A stretch of DNA of 5,214 nucleotides from NCBI GenBank assembly GCA_018224505.1, contig JAGTVD010000308.1, positions 1-5,214 on the forward strand, written 5' to 3'. Both the position numbers and the translations under genes were made by a program. Below are positions 1 to 5,214 of this stretch, piece by piece. Each line of letters starts with the position of its first letter. Position 1 is the first letter of the stretch. The notes beneath the pieces were generated by a model, which saw nothing but the letters and a program-made list of their open reading frames with translations, was not told the origin of the DNA and searched no databases. Origin of the DNA: Desulfatitalea sp. (GTDB lineage: Bacteria; Desulfobacterota; Desulfobacteria; Desulfobacterales; Desulfosarcinaceae).

Positions 1-2
1 CA

Positions 3-926
3 ATGGGTAAAACGAAAACATCACTGGCGGTGCTTATCCTTTTACCGATAGCGCTTCTACTGGGCGCCGCCAACGCACTGGCGGGACCCTTTAGTGAAAT
101 CGTCGTCTTCGGTGACAGCTTGTCGGACAATGGCAACTATGTGCTGTATGAGGGTCAGCCTGCGCCTGATCCGGCATTGTACTGGCAAGGCCGTTTTTCC
201 AACGGACCGGTGTGGGTCGAATATTTAACCGACCCGGCCCACTTTGACACCAATTTAACCGGCCGGGCGTTTGGTGGTGCCGAATCCGATGGATTGGCAC
301 CGCCGGGACTGATCCAACAGGTCAGGACGCATATCCTGGGAACGGGCCCCCCGCTTTCGCCGACGAACCTGTATGTGATCTGGATCGGGGGAAACGATTA
401 TTTCAATGGGGATGGAAATTCTCAAGGGGCTGTTGACAATATCAACGATGCCATGACCGACCTGGTCGACAACGGGGCCTTATCCATCCTGATTCTGAAT
501 TTGCCCGATCTGGGCGCCATACCGCACCGGCTGGGATCAACCCTGGCACCTGAGGCCACTAAATTCTCCGTCGACTTCAATGCCGCCCTGGCAAGCATGA
601 TAGACACATTCAGTGCCGCGCACCCGGACATAAACATCTACGAATTTGACATCTATGCCTTGTTCTTGGATATCATCGCTGATCCGGACGCCTTTGGTTT
701 CGATAACGTGACGGAACAATCACCCAATTTCGCAGTCGAGGATAATTTCGATGGCGGAGGCTCCCTTTTTTGGGATGACAAGCACCCGACAACACGCATG
801 CACGCCCTGATTGCCGATCGCGTCTATGACGATTTAAGCGCACAACTCCCGACCGATACACCCGACGCCCCTGCGCAAAAGAATGAGAGTTCTTCATGCT
901 TTATACGGCTCATGGCTTGGGAGTGA
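3..926 (+). CDS. Exported SGNH/GDSL-family hydrolase (esterase/lipase-like)
   Basis: The 307-residue protein is a predicted secreted serine esterase or lipase of the SGNH/GDSL family; the substrate cannot be told from sequence. A Sec signal peptide is clear: a basic start (MGKTKT), a hydrophobic core at about residues 7-22, and an A-L-A cleavage site after residue 27. Family blocks follow in order. GDSLSDNGN gives nucleophile Ser39. GGA near 91-93 is the likely block II glycine. GGND at 129-132 gives the oxyanion Asn131. W-D-D-K-H at 257-261 gives the Asp258/His261 pair. The length is normal for a single-domain member. The ATG lies two bases from the window edge, but the signal peptide begins right there, so the start is probably correct; its promoter and ribosome site are outside the window. 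The C-terminus ends in SSSCFIRLMAWE after an Asp/Pro-rich linker. That C-F-I stretch resembles tails on exported proteins and may have been cut short by a frameshift (see findings). Family assignment is firm; specificity is unknown. Confidence 0.93.
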   Translation: MGKTKTSLAVLILLPIALLLGAANALAGPFSEIVVFGDSLSDNGNYVLYEGQPAPDPALYWQGRFSNGPVWVEYLTDPAHFDTNLTGRAFGGAESDGLAPPGLIQQVRTHILGTGPPLSPTNLYVIWIGGNDYFNGDGNSQGAVDNINDAMTDLVDNGALSILILNLPDLGAIPHRLGSTLAPEATKFSVDFNAALASMIDTFSAAHPDINIYEFDIYALFLDIIADPDAFGFDNVTEQSPNFAVEDNFDGGGSLFWDDKHPTTRMHALIADRVYDDLSAQLPTDTPDAPAQKNESSSCFIRLMAWE

Positions 927-989
927 TCCGTTACCTGTCGGGAAGGATTTAACCGCGGCCTGGCAGCCCATGCTGCTGTAACAGAAATT

Positions 990-1016
990 CATGAACCCGA
1001 TTAAGCGCGGTTCATG
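990..1016. repeat. Perfect 8-bp inverted repeat upstream of the small membrane gene
   Basis: CATGAACC (990-997) and GGTTCATG (1009-1016) are exact inverse complements separated by 11 nt. The repeat sits 63 nt after the hydrolase stop and ends 11 nt before the ribosome binding site of the next gene. No T-run follows on either strand, so it is not a standard intrinsic terminator. It could be an operator for a dimeric regulator, an RNA hairpin in the leader of the small gene, or a Rho-type 3' end for the hydrolase mRNA. The symmetry is directly visible; the function is not. Confidence 0.45.
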
Positions 1017-1027
1017 CAAAACCTGAA

Positions 1028-1035
1028 AAGGAGGG
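1028..1035 (+). promoter_or_regulatory. Strong Shine-Dalgarno site for the DUF3096-like gene
   Basis: AAGGAGGG lies 7 nt before the ATG at 1043. It contains the full AGGAGG core and fixes the start of this short gene, which could otherwise be overlooked because of its size. Confidence 0.85.
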
Positions 1036-1042
1036 AAACAAC

Positions 1043-1177
1043 ATGCAACTGGATATAGCACCCCAGCCCGTAATCGCATTGATCGCGGGGATACTGATTC
1101 TCCTGGTCCCCAGACTATTAAATTACATCGTTGCCTTCTATCTCATCATCTTCGGCATTCTCGGACTGATCCGATGA
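1043..1177 (+). CDS. Small DUF3096-like membrane protein (44 aa)
   Basis: This 44-residue, very hydrophobic protein starts at an ATG with a near-perfect Shine-Dalgarno site and ends at TGA. The sequence has a short polar start (MQLDIAPQP), a first hydrophobic stretch (about 9-22: VIALIAGILILLVP), a short R-L-L-N-Y hinge, and a second hydrophobic stretch (about 29-42: IVAFYLIIFGILGL). The whole therefore looks like two short membrane helices in a hairpin, or one kinked helix. The pattern 'ALIAGILIL..PRLLNYIVA.YLI..GILGL' matches what I recall of the DUF3096 family, whose members are about this long and whose biochemical role is not established. It lies alone between two inverted repeats, 116 nt after the hydrolase, and may be transcribed separately. 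Gene reality is well supported; family assignment is from memory of the motif, and function is unknown. Confidence 0.85.
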   Translation: MQLDIAPQPVIALIAGILILLVPRLLNYIVAFYLIIFGILGLIR

Positions 1178-1205
1178 TTGGCGCGTGGCTCTTTTGTCGC
1201 GCCAA
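1178..1205 (+). terminator. Hairpin right after the DUF3096-like stop codon, possible terminator
   Basis: TTGGCGCG (1178-1185) pairs perfectly with CGCGCCAA (1198-1205) across a 12-nt loop, TGGCTCTTTTGT. It begins at the first base after the TGA. Six of the eight pairs are G-C, so the stem should be stable. The position suggests an mRNA 3' end, but no T-run follows (GCAGCCTCATT), so a Rho-independent mechanism is doubtful. A transcript-stabilising 3' hairpin or a binding site on the DNA is equally possible. Confidence 0.45.
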
Positions 1206-1334
1206 GCAGCCTCATTAAGCGTCGTCCGTAGTCTTGGGGCTTGCGTAAAATCGGAAACAAGGTTCAGGGCAAGATGGAAAAGCAGAGAACATCAGAGAAA
1301 TCTCATTTCATCCAGGGATGGAAAGGCGGCTAAT

Positions 1335-1489
1335 ATGTTGTGAACAATCGGTGTTATTCTTTTGGTTCTGTGGCTGCTGTGATAGGAGCGGTCTGTGGCT
1401 ACACAATGGGTGGCGCCATTCACATCCTTCTGGTCATCGCCCGCGTTGGGGTGGTGACCCAGATTCTTCAGGGTCCAAGACATGTATAA
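1335..1489 (+). pseudogene. Broken lmo0937/DUF5670-type small membrane protein gene
   Basis: Read in two frames, this stretch rebuilds a small hydrophobic protein like the lmo0937/DUF5670 family, whose members as I recall them begin MLWTI and contain VILLVLWLLG, GYT.GG.IHILLVIA and a final QG(R)R. From 1335 the reading is M-L-stop-TIGVILLVLWLL, with TGA (1341-1343) where the family usually has Trp (TGG). It then meets another TGA at 1380. The homology continues in another frame from about 1382 as IGAVCGYTMGGAIHILLVIA, then RVGVVTQILQGPRHV, and stops at TAA 1487. The frame change could be a 1-nt deletion or a 5-nt insertion. An Arg inside the second hydrophobic stretch adds to the impression of decay. 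A purine-rich AAAGGCGG at 1322-1329 could be the old ribosome site. An uninterrupted reading from GTG 1340 gives 49 residues, but only its second half resembles the family. Intact relatives are small membrane proteins of unknown role. Confidence 0.72.
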
Positions 1490-1511
1490 ATAACGAACCC
1501 TTGCCGGAATC

Positions 1512-1517
1512 AGGTGA
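1512..1517 (+). promoter_or_regulatory. Shine-Dalgarno site deciding the glucan synthase start
   Basis: AGGTGA lies 9 nt before the ATG at 1527. An in-frame TAG at 1518-1520 stands between them, so the coding region cannot extend further upstream and this ATG is the first possible one. The ribosome site and the stop codon together make the start assignment secure. Confidence 0.75.
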
Positions 1518-1526
1518 TAGAATAAA

Positions 1527-4500
1527 ATGAAACTGAGCAGCGAGACTGTTGGTGGTGTCTTTTTTCGTTGGTGGACGCGCCTCCGCGGAAGCGATCCGGC
1601 ACGCGTGGATGCCGAGGATGAACAACCCCTTCGATCGGAACTGCTCAGTGCCGATCAAATGCAACAGCATGGCAAAATCATTGCGGGCGCTCACCGGTTG
1701 AAGCCTGGGCGCCCTCGGGACCGCCTCCTGCCACGCCTTGCCGAGAATGAAGCGTTTCTGATCGACGTCCGCAACCTGCTGATGGAAGCGGTTAATGCCA
1801 ACCGCCATATTGCACCGGCCGGAGAATGGCTGCTCGACAACTTCTATTTGATCGAAGAGCAGATTCGAACGGCCAAGCGCCACCTGCCCAAGGGCTACAG
1901 CCTGGAACTGCCGCGCTTGTCGAACGGACCCCTGGCCGGTTTTCCGCGCGTGTACGACATTGCCCTGGAGATTATCTCCCACGGCGATGGACGGGCGGAT
2001 CCGGAAAGCCTCAGCAATTTCGTGGCCGCCTACCAAACGGAGACCCTCCTGAAGCTCGGCGAATTGTGGGCTATCCCCATCATGCTGCGCCTGGCCCTGA
2101 TCGAGAATATTCGGCGGGTTGCCGCCCGCATCGCCGCCAACAGGATAGCGCGCAACCGCGCTGATCAATGGGCCGACCTGATGACGGAGGTCGCCGCACA
2201 AGACCCCAAGAGCCTGATTCTGTCGGTAGCCGACATGGCGCGCTCGAACCCGCCGATGGCGAACGCGTTTGTGGCCGAACTCACACGCCGCTTACAGGGT
2301 CAGGGTCCGGCGCTGGCATTGCCGCTGTCCTGGATCGAGCAGCGACTGTCCGAGTCCGGCCTGACCATCGAACAGTCGGTGCACATGGAGACCCAACAAC
2401 TGGCCGCGGACCAGGTCTCGATGAGCAACAGCATCGGCAGCCTCCGTTTCCTGACCGCCATGGACTGGCGCGAGTTCGTCGAGACGATGAGCAGTGTCGA
2501 GCAGACCCTGATGGAGGATCCCGGCGATGTCTACGGCAAGATGGATCATGTCACGCGGGATCGCTACCGGCACGTCGTGGAGAAGATCGCCAGGCGCAGC
2601 CCGCACTCCGAGAGCGAGGTGGCGCGCCAGGCAATCCAACTGGCGCATGCGTGCGCCGTTGAGAAAGGCGGAGACGACCGCGCGGCGCATGTCGGATTCT
2701 ACCTGATCGATAACGGATTGGAAACGCTCGAACGAACGGTGCAGGTGCACTTCTCGTCGACCGAGGCGATACGCAAAGCCGCACGCCGCAAGCCCTTGCT
2801 GCTCTATAGTGGCACCATCCTCCTGCTGTCGGCTATTTTCACGGCAAGCTTCACGGCCATGGCGTATGCCGACGGAGTGCAGGGGTGGGCGCTCGGCATA
2901 TTCGGACTGCTCTTGCTTTTGTGCGCCAGCCATCTGGCGGTCGCTTTGGTGAACTGGATAGCCACGTCAGTGGCAACGCCGCGCCCACTGCCGCGCATGG
3001 ACTTCTCCCAGGGGATTCCTTCGGAGTTGCGCACGTTGGTGGTGGTCCCGACGATGCTGACGAACGCTCAAAACATCGAAGCGCTGATCGAGGCGCTCGA
3101 GGTTCGTTTTCTGGCCAATCGGGATGACCATCTGCATTTCGGGTTGCTGACCGATTTTCGCGACGCCGGCCAGGAAGCGCTGCCGGAGGACGAACATCTG
3201 TTGTGGCTGGCCCGGCAGAGGATCGAAGCGCTAAACGACAAGTACCCCGATGCGGAAGGCGCCGCTTTCTTCCTGTTTCATCGTCCGCGCCGCTGGAATC
3301 CGCGCGACCGGATCTGGATGGGCTACGAGCGCAAGCGCGGCAAGCTTGCGGATTTGAATTGGCTTTTGCGCGATGGCGCGCATGGCACCGCAGCAGATCG
3401 CTTCGCGCTCATCGTCGGTAAAACCAGGGTCTTGGCGAACGTAAAGTATGTGATCACCTTGGATACCGATACCCAATTGGCCCGCGATTCGGCCTGGCAG
3501 TTTGTGGGCGCCATGGCCCACCCGCTCAATCGTGCGCGTTACGACGAAGACCAGCAGCGCGTCGTTGCAGGGTACGGCATTCTTCAACCACGGGTGGCAG
3601 TCAGCCTGTCCGGCATGAACCAGTCGCGGTATGCGCACATGTGCGCCAGCGAGCCCGGCATCGATCCCTATACGCGCGCCGTTTCCGATGTATACCAGGA
3701 TCTGTTCGGCGAAGGCTCGTTCATCGGCAAGGGCATCTATGAAGTGGACGCATTCGAACGCGCGCTGGCCGGGCGGATGCCCGAGAACCGGATCCTGAGC
3801 CACGATCTGCTGGAAGGGTGCTACGCCCGGGCCGGTCTGCTCAGCGATGTGCAGCTGTATGAGGAGTACCCTTCGCGCTACAGCGCGGATGTGAACCGCC
3901 GGCATCGTTGGATCCGCGGCGATTGGCAGATCGCCCGCTGGCTGTTGCCGGATATTCCCATGCCCAATGCGCGCCGGCAGAAGAATCCGCTCTCGCTGCT
4001 CTCGCGCTGGAAGATCTTCGACAATCTGCGGCGTAGCCTGATGGCCGCGGCGATTACCCTGCTGCTGCTGCTGGGCTGGGCCGTGTTGCCTTCGGCCGGG
4101 TTCTGGACGTTGACGGCGATCGGCATCATCCTGGTGCCGTCATTGTTCGTCTCGGCGCTGAATGTCGTCAAAAAGCAGGACGACGTGACCCTGGGGCAAC
4201 ACCTCGCGGCTGAGGCGCGCTCGGCCCGCCGGCAATTCGTTCAGGCGGCCTTCACGCTCGTATGCCTGCCCTACGAAGCGTTTTTCAGCCTGGATGCGGT
4301 GGGGCGCACCGTCTGGCGGGTGTTGATCACGCATAAGCGACTGCTCCAATGGGATCTGTCGGGCGACCCGGATCGTCACAGTCCTACGGATCTCGCCTTC
4401 TCTTGGCGAACCATGTGGTTTGCTTCCTTTCTGGCCGCTGCCACGGGGGTCTATCTGGCGGTTGCGAGACCGGCCGTGCTCGGCGTGGCGGCGCCCCTCC

Positions 4501-5214
4501 TTTGCCTCTGGTTTGCCTCGCCCGCGATCACCTGGTGGATCAGCCAGCCGATGGTGCGCCGCCGGGAAAAGCTCACATCGGATCAGATCCTCTTTCTGCG
4601 CAGGATCGCGCGCAAAACATGGGCCTTCTTTGAGACCTTCGTCGGACCGGAAGATCATTGGCTGCCGCCCGACAATTATCAGGAGCATCCCGTGGCCGTG
4701 GTCGCGCATCGCACCTCGCCGACAAACATTGGCCTTGCGCTGCTGGCCAATTTGTCCGCCTACGATTTTGGCTATGTTTCGGCCGGACGACTCCTCGACC
4801 GCACGGCCAAAACGATCCGAACAATGGAAACCCTGGAACGTCACCGCGGCCATTTTTTCAACTGGTACGACACGCAATCTCTGCAACCCCTTTCGCCCCA
4901 GTACATTTCGTCCGTGGACAGCGGAAACCTGGCGGGCCACCTGCTGACCTTGCGGCCGGCGTTGCTGGCCCTGGGCGATCAAACGATCCTGGATGCGCGC
5001 TTGTTCGAAGGCCTCAGCGATACCATCGGCGTTTTAACGGACGCGGCGGGCGCCGCTGAGCAACCCAATGCAGCCGCCCAACTGGCGCAACTTCAGCAGG
5101 AACTGGCATCCGCGACCCGCACCCAGCCCACCACGCTCACGGCGGCGCGACATTGCCTGGATCGGTTAACCGCATCGGCCGCGCAGTGGGTCGCCGACTT
5201 GGACGCTTTGGATA
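1527..5214 (+). CDS. ndvB: Cyclic beta-1,2-glucan synthase, N-terminal part (runs off the window)
   Basis: This reading frame stays open for 1229 complete codons to the window end. Full-length relatives (NdvB, ChvB, Cgs) have roughly 2800 residues, so under half is visible. The enzyme polymerises glucose from UDP-glucose into beta-1,2-glucan at the inner membrane and cyclises it for export to the periplasm. Residues 1-420 are the helical cytosolic N-terminal region (for example LLDNFYLIEEQIRTAKRHLP). Two membrane segments follow at about 424-447 and 453-475. The GT84 glycosyltransferase domain spans about 500-835, with Asp543, the DxD motif Asp646-Thr-Asp648 (TLDTDTQL), the acidic position His759-Asp760 (SHDLLEG), and the (Q/R)xxRW motif Arg791-Trp795. 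Four more membrane segments lie at about 838-857, 859-879, 963-980 and 984-1005. That total of six matches the topology reported for Brucella Cgs. From about 1045 the cyclisation (GH189-type) region begins: TSPTNIG at 1063-1069, GHFFNWYDT at 1108-1116 and SSVDSGNLAGHLL around 1129-1139. The GH94 phosphorylase domain should lie downstream. No damage is seen in this part. Confidence 0.93.
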   Translation, partial: MKLSSETVGGVFFRWWTRLRGSDPARVDAEDEQPLRSELLSADQMQQHGKIIAGAHRLKPGRPRDRLLPRLAENEAFLIDVRNLLMEAVNANRHIAPAGEWLLDNFYLIEEQIRTAKRHLPKGYSLELPRLSNGPLAGFPRVYDIALEIISHGDGRADPESLSNFVAAYQTETLLKLGELWAIPIMLRLALIENIRRVAARIAANRIARNRADQWADLMTEVAAQDPKSLILSVADMARSNPPMANAFVAELTRRLQGQGPALALPLSWIEQRLSESGLTIEQSVHMETQQLAADQVSMSNSIGSLRFLTAMDWREFVETMSSVEQTLMEDPGDVYGKMDHVTRDRYRHVVEKIARRSPHSESEVARQAIQLAHACAVEKGGDDRAAHVGFYLIDNGLETLERTVQVHFSSTEAIRKAARRKPLLLYSGTILLLSAIFTASFTAMAYADGVQGWALGIFGLLLLLCASHLAVALVNWIATSVATPRPLPRMDFSQGIPSELRTLVVVPTMLTNAQNIEALIEALEVRFLANRDDHLHFGLLTDFRDAGQEALPEDEHLLWLARQRIEALNDKYPDAEGAAFFLFHRPRRWNPRDRIWMGYERKRGKLADLNWLLRDGAHGTAADRFALIVGKTRVLANVKYVITLDTDTQLARDSAWQFVGAMAHPLNRARYDEDQQRVVAGYGILQPRVAVSLSGMNQSRYAHMCASEPGIDPYTRAVSDVYQDLFGEGSFIGKGIYEVDAFERALAGRMPENRILSHDLLEGCYARAGLLSDVQLYEEYPSRYSADVNRRHRWIRGDWQIARWLLPDIPMPNARRQKNPLSLLSRWKIFDNLRRSLMAAAITLLLLLGWAVLPSAGFWTLTAIGIILVPSLFVSALNVVKKQDDVTLGQHLAAEARSARRQFVQAAFTLVCLPYEAFFSLDAVGRTVWRVLITHKRLLQWDLSGDPDRHSPTDLAFSWRTMWFASFLAAATGVYLAVARPAVLGVAAPLLCLWFASPAITWWISQPMVRRREKLTSDQILFLRRIARKTWAFFETFVGPEDHWLPPDNYQEHPVAVVAHRTSPTNIGLALLANLSAYDFGYVSAGRLLDRTAKTIRTMETLERHRGHFFNWYDTQSLQPLSPQYISSVDSGNLAGHLLTLRPALLALGDQTILDARLFEGLSDTIGVLTDAAGAAEQPNAAAQLAQLQQELASATRTQPTTLTAARHCLDRLTASAAQWVADLDALD

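Noticed and set aside
961..976. Sigma-54-like sequence TGGCAGCCCATGCTGC and a small GCAGC/GCTGC hairpin within it
   Set aside because: The distance between the GG and GC elements does not fit the -24/-12 spacing, and a 5-bp stem is easily found by chance.
1292..1483. Minus-strand frame of 63 codons over the broken small gene, and a plus-strand frame at 1318-1530
   Set aside because: Neither resembles a known family. The region is better explained by the two-frame DUF5670-like remnant.
1464..1491. Possible sigma-70 promoter for the glucan synthase (TTCTTC, 15-nt spacing, TATAAAT)
   Set aside because: The -10 element is good, but the -35 is poor and the spacing short, and it overlaps the end of the broken gene. 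It is too weak to list as a feature.
1434..2201. Long minus-strand open frame of 255 codons
   Set aside because: It lies opposite the start of the glucan synthase, has no recognisable domain, and is expected from codon bias in GC-rich coding DNA. The same holds for the minus-strand frames at 2292-2933, 3231-3905 and 4140-4982.
2168..2662. Plus-strand frame of 164 codons, and similar ones at 1826-2164, 4349-4633, 4420-4947 and 4658-5059
   Set aside because: These are out-of-frame readings inside the glucan synthase. They are rich in Arg, Gly, Pro and Ala and have no family motif.
4059..4073. Five CTG codons in a row in the glucan synthase
   Set aside because: They encode Leu845-849 in a membrane segment, where Leu runs are normal. 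Slippage by whole codons would keep the frame.

Overview
The window looks like chromosomal DNA of a Gram-negative, moderately GC-rich bacterium. The evidence is an exported SGNH/GDSL hydrolase with a Sec signal peptide, strong Shine-Dalgarno sites, and a very large cyclic beta-1,2-glucan synthase of the NdvB/ChvB/Cgs type, an inner-membrane enzyme typical of Proteobacteria and relatives. The C-F-I tail on the hydrolase and the small DUF3096-type membrane protein would fit a Desulfobacterota-like or other proteobacterial host, but the window alone does not fix the taxon. All recognised genes are on the + strand.

Layout. Positions 3-926 hold a secreted GDSL esterase/lipase-like protein whose last residues may have been altered by a frameshift. 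Positions 927-1042 are a 116-nt spacer with a perfect 8-bp inverted repeat (990-1016) and a near-ideal ribosome binding site. Positions 1043-1177 encode a 44-residue DUF3096-like membrane protein. A second perfect 8-bp hairpin (1178-1205) begins at the base after its stop codon. Positions 1206-1334 hold nothing I can identify. Positions 1335-1489 are the remains of a second small membrane protein of the lmo0937/DUF5670 type, broken by an in-frame TGA at codon 3 and a frameshift after codon 15. From 1527 to the window end runs the 5' part of the cyclic beta-1,2-glucan synthase gene: 1229 complete codons with no stop, continuing beyond the window.

The synthase fragment covers the N-terminal cytosolic region, six predicted membrane segments, the complete GT84 glycosyltransferase domain with its DxD and RxxRW motifs, and the start of the central cyclisation (GH189-type) region. 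The C-terminal GH94 phosphorylase domain is expected downstream. Cyclic glucans are classically linked to osmoadaptation in the periplasm. The two small hydrophobic proteins belong to families often found among envelope or stress genes, so a shared osmotic or envelope-stress context is possible but inferred. I saw no mobile element, CRISPR array, tRNA or rRNA, and no clearly novel multi-gene system. The most notable features are the doubly damaged small gene and the possible frameshift in the hydrolase tail.
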